Source: a virus. From it: 57,558 nucleotides of DNA. The notes beneath the pieces were generated by a model. That model was not told the origin of the DNA and did not search any database. It saw only the letters and a list, made by a program, of their open reading frames with translations. How positions within the stretch are numbered: position 1 is the stretch's first letter; every line of letters begins with the position of its first letter. The translations under genes and the position numbers were made by a program. Shown here in pieces: positions 9,181-18,028 of the stretch. The DNA is taken from IMG/VR virus record IMGVR_UViG_3300022920_000504, positions 1-57,558 of that record. One strand, written 5' to 3'.

Positions 9181-9672
9181 ATGGCAGAAGTAATAGATGT
9201 AAACGAAATGTTCTTTACGGCATTCGAACCAAAAACAGCAAACAGATTCATTATGTATATGGACGGATTACCCGCATATTTAATTAAGTCTGTAACACGT
9301 CCTAATCTTAATATAGATCCAGTAACAATCGATCATATTAATATTAAAAGAAAACTACGTGGTGGTAAAGCAGAATGGCAAGATATCACGATGACACTTT
9401 ATGATCCAGTTGTTCCAAGTGCCGCTCAAGGTGCAATGGAATGGATACGTCTCTCACATGAGTCAGTAACTGGTAGAAATGGTTATGCCGACTTCTACAA
9501 GAAGGACATGACAATTAATCTGCTTGGTCCTGTCGGTGATAAGGTTGAAGAGTGGACAATCAAGGGTGCTTTTTGTACCGCAGTTGACTTCGGTACATTA
9601 GACTGGTCAACAGGTGATCCTTTGAATGTTAATTTAACTGTTGCGTATGACTACGCAATTCTTCAATACTAA
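9181..9672 (+). CDS. 19: Tail tube protein, gp19-like
   Basis: A 163-residue protein of exactly the size of T4 gp19. It has the family's opening (FFTAFEPKTANRFIMYMDGLPAYLIKSV split over residues 11-38), the central basic strand INIKRKLRGGKAEWQDITMTLYDPV, and the final beta hairpin NVNLTVAYDYAILQY. It forms stacked hexameric rings that make the inner tube of the contractile tail. A good ribosome site (GGAGAAA) precedes the ATG, and a strong terminator follows, as expected for a high-copy structural protein. Confidence 0.96.
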   Translation: MAEVIDVNEMFFTAFEPKTANRFIMYMDGLPAYLIKSVTRPNLNIDPVTIDHINIKRKLRGGKAEWQDITMTLYDPVVPSAAQGAMEWIRLSHESVTGRNGYADFYKKDMTINLLGPVGDKVEEWTIKGAFCTAVDFGTLDWSTGDPLNVNLTVAYDYAILQY

Positions 9673-9700
9673 GAAGAACTTAATAACTCGGTTGTATTTA

Positions 9701-9728
9701 AAAAAAACTCCCTTCGGGGAGTTTTTTT
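9701..9728 (+). terminator. Intrinsic terminator after the tail tube gene
   Basis: The stem ACTCCC / GGGAGT with a TTCG tetraloop (9707-9722) is embedded in A7 and T7 runs, so the helix can extend to 13 pairs and is followed by the T tract. It is built like the terminator after the sheath gene. Confidence 0.95.
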
Positions 9729-9737
9729 GTTTTTGTA

Positions 9738-9747
9738 TATATTTATT
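9738..9747 (+). promoter_or_regulatory. Late-type promoter motif variant TATATTTATT
   Basis: It lies ten bases after the tube-gene terminator and ends six bases before the ATG at 9754, again a terminator-then-motif restart with almost no untranslated leader. Confidence 0.55.
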
Positions 9748-9753
9748 GATACA

Positions 9754-10095
9754 ATGAAATCTGATAAACTTAAAAATCAAATACTTGATATCTTTGAAGA
9801 GATAAAACAAGATACTCAAAGTGAACTGCAATTAGAAGGTCTAAGTGGTGCATATGCAAAACTTGCCAAATTCTTACTTCAACAAGTAAAAGGAGGAAAA
9901 TTTCTCCGAAATTATGATATTGATGATAGTGTAGGTAGAATGGTATTTCAAACTGGTAGTGGCAAAAAAATAGTTTTTAATGATATGAAACTTGGTGTAA
10001 CTGCAAACAAGACTTGGAAGGGTAAAAAAGATAGTGAGTTTTTCAGTTATAAAGATCACAAGAAAATACTAAGTTTTGCTCTTGCAGATATTTAA
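9754..10095 (+). CDS. Small protein of unknown function
   Basis: The ATG at 9754 gives 113 residues; an upstream TTG in the same frame at 9727 lies inside the terminator and promoter and is rejected. The protein is charged and helical at the N-terminus (KNQILDIFEEIKQDTQSE) and has a basic, Gly/Lys-rich second half (VFQTGSGKKIVFNDMKLG). I recognise no family. Position between the tube gene and the tail assembly chaperone suggests a tail-related or small regulatory role. Confidence 0.6.
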   Translation: MKSDKLKNQILDIFEEIKQDTQSELQLEGLSGAYAKLAKFLLQQVKGGKFLRNYDIDDSVGRMVFQTGSGKKIVFNDMKLGVTANKTWKGKKDSEFFSYKDHKKILSFALADI

Positions 10096-10144
10096 TAAAA
10101 AAACTCAGTTTTCCTTTAAATATTTTTTTCTTGTATATGTATAT

Positions 10145-10169
10145 ATATTGGTGTATATTATACCAATAT
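10145..10169 (+). other. Inverted repeat in the leader of the tail assembly chaperone gene
   Basis: Arms ATATTGGT and ACCAATAT (8 bases, perfect) flank the 9-base centre GTATATTAT, ending 20 bases before the ATG at 10190. It could be a protein-binding operator or a weak RNA hairpin just upstream of the ribosome site (AAAAAGGT). No T tract follows, so it is not a terminator. Confidence 0.5.
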
Positions 10170-10189
10170 TTTAAAAAGGTTATAATTTT

Positions 10190-11095
10190 ATGGAAAACGA
10201 AGATAGTATTAAAATCCCAGACGAAGTTCGTCAAGCAATGAAAAGTGATGGACCAACTGCATCTGAAACACAAAACGTCAGAACCACGGATGCAAATGTA
10301 CTTAAACAACAAACTGACACTGTTCAAAAAACAGAATATCCAAGTGAAGTTGTAGATTTGCCAAGTAAAGGGTGGTTTTATGATCAGTCTTCACCACTTG
10401 CAAGTGGTCGTGTGGACATCAAGTACATGACTGCAAAGGAAGAAGACATTTTAACAAGTCAAAATCTTATTAAAAAGGGAATTGTTCTTGATAAACTACT
10501 TGAGCAACTCATTATTTCTCCTGGTGTTAAATTAGATGATATTTTAGTTGGTGATAAAAATGCAATTTTTATCGCTGCACGTGTTCTTGCGTATGGTAAA
10601 GACTATAAAATTAAGTTTAAAGACCCATCAACTGGTGATGATGTAGAAGATACAATTGATCTTACCAAATTAAACCCACGAGAATTAAATTTTGAAAACT
10701 TTACACGTGGTGATAATATTTTTGAATATACACTTCCTCATAGTGAACGAGTAGTTCATTGGAATTTGCTCACCCACTCAGATGAACAAGCAATTGATGC
10801 AGAACTCAAAGGAATGAAGAAGTTTACAAAGAACAAGAACCAAACATCAGAAGTTACAACTCGTTTAAAGTATGTAATTAAAGCATTAGACGGAGACGAT
10901 GATCGTGCTAGAATCAAAAGTTTCGTAGATAAAGAATTGCTTGCACGTGATAGTTTGGCATTCCGTGAACATATCAAGGAAAATACTCCTGATTTAGATA
11001 TGACATTTAACTTTGAATCGGAAGACACCGGTTATACTGAAAGGATGACGATCCCATTAGGGGTCGACTTTTTTTACCCTTCCACCGGAGTATAG
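10190..11095 (+). CDS. Tail assembly chaperone / baseplate hub assembly protein, zero-frame product
   Basis: A 301-residue protein. The N-terminal 50 residues are polar and disordered; the core begins at VVDLPSKGWFYDQSSPLASG, the loop-and-helix pattern (PSKG...G.V.IK.MTAKEEDIL) common in T4-like phages for the protein preceding the tape measure, then a helical domain through residue 230. The zero frame ends at TAG 11093-11095 just after the run of seven T bases. The +1 frame continues for 76 more codons with a conserved-looking sequence, so this reading is probably the short form of a frameshifted pair, as in lambda gpG/gpGT, which chaperone the tape measure. The two-form model is inference from the overlap. 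Confidence 0.75.
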   Translation: MENEDSIKIPDEVRQAMKSDGPTASETQNVRTTDANVLKQQTDTVQKTEYPSEVVDLPSKGWFYDQSSPLASGRVDIKYMTAKEEDILTSQNLIKKGIVLDKLLEQLIISPGVKLDDILVGDKNAIFIAARVLAYGKDYKIKFKDPSTGDDVEDTIDLTKLNPRELNFENFTRGDNIFEYTLPHSERVVHWNLLTHSDEQAIDAELKGMKKFTKNKNQTSEVTTRLKYVIKALDGDDDRARIKSFVDKELLARDSLAFREHIKENTPDLDMTFNFESEDTGYTERMTIPLGVDFFYPSTGV

Positions 11096-11306
11096 AATAG
11101 GTTTACACGAAGAGATTTTTAATCTCTGTTATTATAGTGAAGGTGCTTTTAATCAAAGCATCGTATACAATATGCCGATTTATCTGCGTAGGTTTTACTC
11201 ACGAAAATTGTTGGATGTAAAAACCAAAGAGAACGAGCAAGTAAAAGCTCAACAAGCAAAAGCAAAAACATCTGCTTCTCCTCGTTCTAAACCATCATTT
11301 AGGTAG
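11061..11306 (+). CDS. +1-frame extension of the tail assembly chaperone (probable programmed frameshift)
   Basis: In the +1 frame the reading is open from 11061 (after TAG at 11058-11060) to the stop at 11304-11306. It encodes LPPEYRIGLHEEIFNLCYYSEGAF followed by MPIYLRRFY and a Lys/Ala-rich tail; the (M)P-x-(Y/W)-(L/V)-RRFY pattern is typical of the second half of T4-like and other phage tail assembly chaperones. There is no start codon before the conserved part (the first ATG, 11171, lies within it), so it should be made by a shift within 11061-11092, a 35-base window centred on T7 at 11069-11075. A +1 or -2 shift there gives a product of about 371-372 residues. A homopolymer sequencing error is the competing explanation. 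Confidence 0.7.
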   Translation, partial: GSTFFTLPPEYRIGLHEEIFNLCYYSEGAFNQSIVYNMPIYLRRFYSRKLLDVKTKENEQVKAQQAKAKTSASPRSKPSFR

Positions 11307-11335
11307 TCGTTTTTCCACATAAATTCCCACAGACA

Positions 11336-11345
11336 TATATTTATA
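11336..11345 (+). promoter_or_regulatory. Late-type promoter motif TATATTTATA
   Basis: An exact copy one base before an ATG at 11347 and 35 bases before the preferred ATG at 11380. With a T4-like start site about six bases downstream, the mRNA would begin at about 11351 and use the second ATG. Confidence 0.5.
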
Positions 11346-11379
11346 CATGGATATATGTACACTCTCTGGAATTTATAAT

Positions 11380-11661
11380 ATGGAAAAAAATAAAATCACT
11401 AAAAAAGAACCTCTAAACGAGGAACAAATATTGCACGAATTCTTTGGAAAATTGGTAACAAAGATATTCAATAGTAAAGCACTTAAAGTCGGAAAAAAAA
11501 TGTTTAAAGATCCTCGTATGGTTAAAGCATTTGATGATTACGTTGAAGATACCAAAAAATTTAAACAAGAATTAAAAAGACTCGGATTAACAAGTAGGCA
11601 AGATTTAATAGACGCAACAAAAAATGATCCGAATTTAAAAACACTTAAAGACCTTATGTAA
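11380..11661 (+). CDS. Small basic helical protein of unknown function
   Basis: I prefer the ATG at 11380 (93 residues) to the in-frame ATG at 11347, because the latter almost touches the promoter motif and would add residues (MDICTLSGIYN) unlike the rest. The protein is Lys-rich and helical throughout (LVTKIFNSKALKVGKKMFKD, DYVEDTKKFKQELKRLGL), without cysteines or membrane segments. It lies between the tail chaperone and the tape measure, a position where small tail assembly helpers are common, but no family is recognised. Confidence 0.55.
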   Translation: MEKNKITKKEPLNEEQILHEFFGKLVTKIFNSKALKVGKKMFKDPRMVKAFDDYVEDTKKFKQELKRLGLTSRQDLIDATKNDPNLKTLKDLM

Positions 11662-11675
11662 CTGGATATATAGTT

Positions 11676-14600
11676 TTGGATATTATAGACGTTACAGATT
11701 TTACTCAGACACTGCAAAAGTCAGTGACTGAAAATCTTGCGCCTGAATTCAACGCAATTAAAACTGATATAGTCAAAAAATTTCAAGAAGCAATACTTGA
11801 AGGAAATTATGATATTGCTATAGAAACCGTTGGTGATGATAAAGTTAAAGCTTTAAATCAAAACTTAGCTGGAAGTTCTACATATTTTCAACAAATAAGA
11901 AAATTTTCCGAAGAACTGAAAGGTGATTTATCAAGTCACGTAAGTAAATCAGACCAACTTGCAGAAATAGGTAAAAAAAGAACTGATATTACAAACAGTA
12001 TCGCAGAACGTCAGACGGACTTAAAAGAAGTAACTGAACAAACAATTCCCGGTATACAATTACAACTTGAAAAAGAGCAAGAAGCACTTCTTTTATTGAA
12101 TGTAAAAGATTCTGCATATGATTCACAAAAAGATAAAGTCAAACAAATTGAAGAAACCTTATCACGGGCAAATACCAAAGTAGCAGATTACATTGGACAA
12201 ATTGAAGCTGCAACTCATTTTAGAGATACTGAGTTGGCAACACTTGAACAAATTGCAAATACAACGGGAGTTTCTTCGGATCGTTCAAGTAAATTAAATC
12301 AGCACCTACATAAACAAGTTAAATTGTCAGATGATAATTTAAAGAAAAATCAAGAGTTATTAGGAATTTTAGAAAAACAAGGTGATGCCAAAAAGAAATT
12401 AGTTGAACAAGCACAACCAATCTTAGAAGAATATGAGGGTATGCTCGATGGTATATCACAAGGAATAGATGGATTTTTTGGGAAGTTTCCATTGGTGGGG
12501 GGTATGTTATCTGCACATCTTAAAAAACCACTAGAAGAAGCAACTGATTTAGCAAAAAAATCTCTTAGAAAAGCATTTTTAGATGCAGCTGACGCAGCTG
12601 ACAAAGGAGCAGGAAGTTTAGGAGCAATGGCAGCTGGAACAAAGTCTTTGGTATCTGGAATTGCCGGAATGGGAAAGGCTGTGATCGGAGCATTATTAAA
12701 TCCGTTTGCTTTGGTCTTGCTAGCGGTTGGTGGATTGTTATCTTTACTTAAAAGTGCATACGATGAAATGGGAAAAATCGAGAAAGCAGGAAGAGAGTTT
12801 AGATTTTCTATGGGAGCATCAGCTGAGTCCGCTTTGCAAATGCGAGATATGATAACCGCAAATAGAGATGAATTTATAGGATTTGGTGTATCAATCGAAG
12901 ATTCAACAAAAGCAGCTTCTGCTCTCGGAGATGTGTTTTCAAGTCACAATTATATACAAAAAGATACACTTGATACGGTTGTATTATTAGAAAAACAATT
13001 TGGTATAGCTGCTGAATCTTCTGCAGCTGCAATCAACAATGTGATGAAAATAGGTGGTGTATCAGCTGCCCAAGCAACTAAAATAATAACACACGCAGGA
13101 CAAGTTGCATCTAAACATGGTTTAAACTTTGCCAAAATTATGGATGATGTTGCTAATGCAGGTGATGATGTTTTATTGTTTTCCGGAGGTTCTGCTAAAA
13201 ATCTAACAAAAGCTGCTGTTGAAGCACGAAAAATGGGAACTTCGATTGGTGAAATGGCAAGTGCCGCTGATAATCTTTTGGATTTTGAAAGTAGTATTAA
13301 TGCACAAATGTCTGCGAGCACAATGCTTGGAAGAAATATTAATTTAAATCGTTTAAGAGCACTTGCAATGGAAGGTGATGCAGAAGGAATGGCAAAAGAA
13401 CAATTACGATTATTAAAAGAACAAGGAGGAATTCGTAGTTTAAATAGATTTCAACAAAAATCACTTGCTGAAGCAATGGGTGTCGAACTAAGTACACTTT
13501 ACAATTTAGAAAAAACAGAAAATCAACGAGTTCAAAGACAAGCAGATTTACAAAAACTAGCAGCTGCGGGAAATGAACTTGCAATAAAACAACTAGCTGA
13601 TCAAGAAAAGAAAGTTAACGAAATACAAAAGTCTTCTTCTGAAGTCCTCGCAGAAGAACTCAGGAAAACACAAGAAATTGAAACTCAAAAAGCAATGCAA
13701 GATAAAATGAACGAAGCAATGCTTAAATTGAAAACTACTTTGATACCAGTAGTGAACGATCTAATGCCAACATTTCTAAATATCGCACAACTGCTTCCAC
13801 CAATATTCAGTGGAATCTCAACTGCAATTGATTTTTTAACTGCTCCGTTTCAATTAATTGTGGGATTACTAAATTCAATTCAAGACGGAGGAAAATCATT
13901 TTCAGATATGTTTAGTGCAGATTTGGGTGGTATTTCAAAACTTCTTGTTGGTATTATTGGGGTGTTTATGATTGGTAAGAAATTGCTTGGAGGACTTCCT
14001 AATATATTCACAGGCATTATTGATAAAATCAAAGGTGGATTTGGTGGAATAATGGATATGGTCAAAAGTCTTGGTGATGGAATTGGTGGTACAATTAAAA
14101 AACTGGCTGACGGATTTGGATCAGCACTCGGTTCTCTTGGAACGGGTGTATCAAGTATAGTAAAATCAATTGGAGACGGAATTGCGGGATTAGCAAACGG
14201 AATTGGAAAAGGAATCGCATCAATATTTGATGGAATTGGAAAAGGAATTAAATCACTTGTAAATAGTTTAGGAAACTTAAGTCCTGCTAACATGGTTAAA
14301 GCAGCTGTCGGATTATTAGTATTAGCAGGTGCTATGTATGTTTCTGCAAAAGCATTTCAAGAATTTGCAAAAGTAAGTTGGGAGGATATAGGTAAAGGAT
14401 TAGTAGGAATACTTGGACTTACGGGTATAGCAGTGTTGTTATCAAAAGCATCAGCATCTATGATACAAGGAGCAGCTGCCGTTGCCCTTCTTGGTATAGC
14501 ATTGATACCAGCTGCGTATGCATTTCAAATGTTTTCTGATGTTTCCTGGAAAGACGTAATTTTCGGAGGTATTGCAATTGGTGTATTGGCAGCGGCTGCA

Positions 14601-17600
14601 TTTGGGTTGGGTTTGATATTGGGTCCAATTGCACTAGGAGCAGCTGCAATTGCTTTGCTCGGTGCATCAATAATTCCATTGGCATTTGCACTTAACTTAG
14701 CAGCTCCTGCGTTAGAATCATTTGGAAAAGTCTTTTTGGGATTTGCATCTATTATGGTAAAAGCACTTGAAGCGATAATTGGTGGAATAATTGAATTTGC
14801 AAAAGTTGTGGGTGGAGTTATCGTAAATGTAGTTAAATCTTTATCCGGAATTATTACTGCAATGGGAGATGCAATTGTAGGAGCAATTACTGCAATAGGT
14901 AGTGCTATATCAGGAATAATAACAAGTATAGCAAACGGAATTGCAACCGTAATAGGTTCAGTATCTGGTGCAATTACTGCAATGGTAGATGACATTACAC
15001 GATTAAGTGAAATTGATGCAGTAAACTTAATAGCAGTTGCCGGAGGTATAGGAGCAGTTGGAGTCGCTCTTGCGAGTTTTGGAGTCGGTGGAGGAGTTGG
15101 AGCAGCTGCTTCGGGTGCAGGTAATGCAGTCGGTGCATTAGGAAATTCTATCGCAGGAGTGTTTGGTGCAGATACAGACGATTTAAACAAATCTCCACTT
15201 CAAAAAATTCTTGATTTTGCAAAAGAATCTGAATCAATTATATTGGTATCTGATAAAATTGATTCATTGCTAGATTCTTTTGATCGTCTTGCTGGTATGG
15301 AATCAATTTTAGAAACGGCTGCTTCTGCATTGCAAACTTTTGGTGACGCACTATCGTCATTTGGAGCAGGAAATGCAACTGCGGGAATTGGAAACGCTGT
15401 CGGTGCAATGGGGAATGCAGTTGCTGGAATGTTTGGAGCAGATGCACCACAAGATCCAATTGATCAACTTATGGGATTTATTGATAAATTGGGTTCAATA
15501 GATTTAAATGTAGAATCACTTGAAATTCTAAGTAGTTTAAACTTAGGAGGATTTCTTAATAACATAACTGATGATTTTGGTAGCAAAATTGAAATGGTAA
15601 GTGATGGATTGGGTGATTTTATTAATGTGTTTGAAAGTGTACAACCAACCACAATTGCTTCTATAGAAAGAGTGTCGGGAGGTTTAACCAAATTATTAAA
15701 TGGATTATCTCGTTCGTTACCTAAAATAAAAACAAGTGATTCTAAGAATTTAGTAAAAGTTGCTGACGGCTTAGATGAATTTTTTAATGCAATGGAAGAA
15801 GTAAATACATCAAAAATAAAGATATTACCTGAGATTGGAGTTAGCATGATTCCATTTATAGCAAACTTCTCTGAACTTCCATTATCATCAATTTCAGAAG
15901 ACATAAGTTCTATTATGAATGATTTAGGTGACGGTATCTATCAGTTCTTTGATGAACTCGCACCCACTGACTTAACAATATTACCACATCTCGTAACAAT
16001 ACAACAAGCAATGATTCCATTCTTAAAAGCATTTGCCCAAGCACCACTTCCAAGTGAAGGATTTGATAGCATTTTAATTGATCTTGGTAAAGGTATAGAG
16101 CAATTTGCTGATTATGTAAATGATGGTGAAGCTGGCAAAATAAATACATTCTTTAAACAAACAGGAGCTGCATTTCCAAAATTTGTTGAAAGTATGAGTA
16201 AGTTGAGTAGCATAGGTGATCTAAGTATAGTAAATAAACTAACAACTTTATCGGATATATCAAATACTTTGAATTTAGAAAATGTAAATAAACTAAAAGC
16301 ATTTACATCTGAGGTAGTTGATGCAATTAATTCATTCGCAGGAATACAGGATCCAGCAGTTGAAGCATTAAGTGCTATAACAAGTGAGTTGTATATGATG
16401 TGCGATGTAATTGAAAAACTTGATGTTGATAAACTCGGTGGTTTACAAAACATAAATCTAGGTGGAGTTCAAACTCCAATTAAAATACCAGCAAGAAAAT
16501 CTGAGCAACAAATAATAGAAGGCACAATTGGTCCTAAACTTATGATGACTGAAATGGCCGATTTACCTGTGACTGATGTAGCAGGGGGATCATTACCACC
16601 AAGTGATCCATTTGATACATCGGGTCCATCATTAGCAGACGTATTTTCAACTCCACTTGCCGAGACTCAAGTACAACAAGTTGCCGACACAGGAACTACA
16701 TCGTTGGCAGACGTATTTTCAACTCCACTCGCCGAGACTCAAGTACAACAAGTTGCCGACACAGGAACTACATCGTTGGCAGACGTATTTTCATCACCTC
16801 CACCTGAAATGGTAACAGAGCAAAAACCTGAAATTAGTATTCTTAAAAATGAAAAAATAAAAGATGCTAAAAAACTAAATGAAACGGTTCAACCTATCGT
16901 TGATATTGTTGGTAATATTTATACTAAATTTATACCTGATTCTATAAAACAAAAGCTTTCTGATTTTGCCAAAACTGAATACTTCAATTTAGATGAAGAT
17001 CATTCGATGAAAGCATATAAACGATCACTTGGTGTCAATGAATCTGTAACAGAGAATATTTTAGGTGACATGGGAGTAATGTCTGCAAAAGATGAGTCCA
17101 CTTTAAAGTCAAGTGGTGATAAAGTCACCGAAAATGAATTTACTTCATCTATGCAATATGAAAAAGTTGCACAATCAACTGGTTTACTAGATCAAATTAT
17201 GGCCGGAATTTTGAAGAAAGAACTACCAACTAAGCTTTACGCAGAAGGTCAACTCGTAGGTATGAACACAGACACGAACCAACGGATGTATACAGATGAA
17301 CATGGATTTTCACAAGTAGAACAAACTAGTGAATTTAGTGTAACAGATGTTTCGGAAAAACTTGCAAATAATGTCGGATCAAGAATTAAGATGTTAGACG
17401 AAGCAATAATCAATGGTACAACTCTTGAAAATGACTCGTTGAACAAGTTGCTAGAGTCACGCAGACAACAATTGACAGATGAAGGAAGACTTGTAGTTAA
17501 TAAGATTCAAAATCAAGTAGAACCTATAAATAATCAATTGCAACCAATTGCGAATCAACCTACGATTCAAAATCAAGTAGAACCTATAAATAATCAATTG

Positions 17601-18023
17601 CAACCAATTGCGAATCAACCTACGATTCAAAATCAAGTAGAACCTATGAATGTTCACTTACAAGAAACTGCTACTGCACCAACAAGTATGCTTACTAAAA
17701 TTGCAGATTTTACTAACAATTTAATACCCGATTTTAGTTTACTTGATGTATTCTCTGATGTAGATAAACCAGAGAGTTCAGCAAACATAGAGTTAAGTGG
17801 TCTTGATACAATAAGTGTCAAGGGTCATAATATTTTCGTAGAAGAAATTGCAAAGATAGTAAACAAAAACACACCATCAGTAGAATCAGAAAAAACCGAA
17901 GATGGTTCTAAAGTAGTAAAGAAATTAGATGAGTTGATCCTACTTATGAGAAAGGGTGGCATTTCTGTTAACATGGACGGCCGCAAAGTTTCACGTGCAG
18001 TAGCATCTGCACATGATCAATAA
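11676..18023 (+). CDS. Tail tape measure protein
   Basis: A 2115-residue protein starting at TTG; no ATG occurs in frame for some 250 codons, and the sequence is well-formed from the first residue. Order of parts: charged coiled-coil N-terminus (1-270); hydrophobic helices at about 330-360; helical region to about 700 with MSAST and Glu/Lys-rich coiled coils; a long Gly/Ala/Ile-rich segment at about 730-1180 with multiple hydrophobic stretches typical of tape measures, which insert in the host membrane; a helical region; and a polar C-terminal third with two tandem repeats. Tape measures set tail length at roughly 0.15 nm per residue, so this one would allow a tail of up to about 300 nm. Position after the frameshifted chaperone and before baseplate genes is canonical. 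Confidence 0.88.
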   Translation: MDIIDVTDFTQTLQKSVTENLAPEFNAIKTDIVKKFQEAILEGNYDIAIETVGDDKVKALNQNLAGSSTYFQQIRKFSEELKGDLSSHVSKSDQLAEIGKKRTDITNSIAERQTDLKEVTEQTIPGIQLQLEKEQEALLLLNVKDSAYDSQKDKVKQIEETLSRANTKVADYIGQIEAATHFRDTELATLEQIANTTGVSSDRSSKLNQHLHKQVKLSDDNLKKNQELLGILEKQGDAKKKLVEQAQPILEEYEGMLDGISQGIDGFFGKFPLVGGMLSAHLKKPLEEATDLAKKSLRKAFLDAADAADKGAGSLGAMAAGTKSLVSGIAGMGKAVIGALLNPFALVLLAVGGLLSLLKSAYDEMGKIEKAGREFRFSMGASAESALQMRDMITANRDEFIGFGVSIEDSTKAASALGDVFSSHNYIQKDTLDTVVLLEKQFGIAAESSAAAINNVMKIGGVSAAQATKIITHAGQVASKHGLNFAKIMDDVANAGDDVLLFSGGSAKNLTKAAVEARKMGTSIGEMASAADNLLDFESSINAQMSASTMLGRNINLNRLRALAMEGDAEGMAKEQLRLLKEQGGIRSLNRFQQKSLAEAMGVELSTLYNLEKTENQRVQRQADLQKLAAAGNELAIKQLADQEKKVNEIQKSSSEVLAEELRKTQEIETQKAMQDKMNEAMLKLKTTLIPVVNDLMPTFLNIAQLLPPIFSGISTAIDFLTAPFQLIVGLLNSIQDGGKSFSDMFSADLGGISKLLVGIIGVFMIGKKLLGGLPNIFTGIIDKIKGGFGGIMDMVKSLGDGIGGTIKKLADGFGSALGSLGTGVSSIVKSIGDGIAGLANGIGKGIASIFDGIGKGIKSLVNSLGNLSPANMVKAAVGLLVLAGAMYVSAKAFQEFAKVSWEDIGKGLVGILGLTGIAVLLSKASASMIQGAAAVALLGIALIPAAYAFQMFSDVSWKDVIFGGIAIGVLAAAAFGLGLILGPIALGAAAIALLGASIIPLAFALNLAAPALESFGKVFLGFASIMVKALEAIIGGIIEFAKVVGGVIVNVVKSLSGIITAMGDAIVGAITAIGSAISGIITSIANGIATVIGSVSGAITAMVDDITRLSEIDAVNLIAVAGGIGAVGVALASFGVGGGVGAAASGAGNAVGALGNSIAGVFGADTDDLNKSPLQKILDFAKESESIILVSDKIDSLLDSFDRLAGMESILETAASALQTFGDALSSFGAGNATAGIGNAVGAMGNAVAGMFGADAPQDPIDQLMGFIDKLGSIDLNVESLEILSSLNLGGFLNNITDDFGSKIEMVSDGLGDFINVFESVQPTTIASIERVSGGLTKLLNGLSRSLPKIKTSDSKNLVKVADGLDEFFNAMEEVNTSKIKILPEIGVSMIPFIANFSELPLSSISEDISSIMNDLGDGIYQFFDELAPTDLTILPHLVTIQQAMIPFLKAFAQAPLPSEGFDSILIDLGKGIEQFADYVNDGEAGKINTFFKQTGAAFPKFVESMSKLSSIGDLSIVNKLTTLSDISNTLNLENVNKLKAFTSEVVDAINSFAGIQDPAVEALSAITSELYMMCDVIEKLDVDKLGGLQNINLGGVQTPIKIPARKSEQQIIEGTIGPKLMMTEMADLPVTDVAGGSLPPSDPFDTSGPSLADVFSTPLAETQVQQVADTGTTSLADVFSTPLAETQVQQVADTGTTSLADVFSSPPPEMVTEQKPEISILKNEKIKDAKKLNETVQPIVDIVGNIYTKFIPDSIKQKLSDFAKTEYFNLDEDHSMKAYKRSLGVNESVTENILGDMGVMSAKDESTLKSSGDKVTENEFTSSMQYEKVAQSTGLLDQIMAGILKKELPTKLYAEGQLVGMNTDTNQRMYTDEHGFSQVEQTSEFSVTDVSEKLANNVGSRIKMLDEAIINGTTLENDSLNKLLESRRQQLTDEGRLVVNKIQNQVEPINNQLQPIANQPTIQNQVEPINNQLQPIANQPTIQNQVEPMNVHLQETATAPTSMLTKIADFTNNLIPDFSLLDVFSDVDKPESSANIELSGLDTISVKGHNIFVEEIAKIVNKNTPSVESEKTEDGSKVVKKLDELILLMRKGGISVNMDGRKVSRAVASAHDQ
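16635..16793 (+). repeat. 72-base tandem repeat inside the tape measure gene
   Basis: Two full copies (16635-16706, 16707-16778) and the first 15 bases of a third encode the 24-residue unit ADVFSTPLAETQVQQVADTG plus TTSL. The two copies differ at only a few third positions, which suggests recent duplication in a disordered linker. Confidence 0.9.
17504..17647 (+). repeat. 60-base tandem repeat inside the tape measure gene
   Basis: Two identical 60-base copies (17504-17563, 17564-17623) and a 24-base partial third encode a 20-residue unit rich in Gln, Asn and Pro (IQNQVEPINNQLQPIANQPT). Exact nucleotide identity means a very recent duplication or active copy-number change. Confidence 0.93.
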
Positions 18024-18028
18024 TTGTT

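Noticed and set aside
14525-15190. Long open frame on the minus strand (about 220 codons) opposite the tape measure gene
   Set aside because: Its Pro/Ala/Ile-rich product mirrors the Gly/Ala-rich repeats of the + strand gene; no ribosome site or family pattern. It is a shadow of biased composition.
17504-17647. Direct repeats considered as a CRISPR array or an origin iteron set
   Set aside because: The units are contiguous without spacers, have a period divisible by three and encode an in-frame repeat of the tape measure protein.
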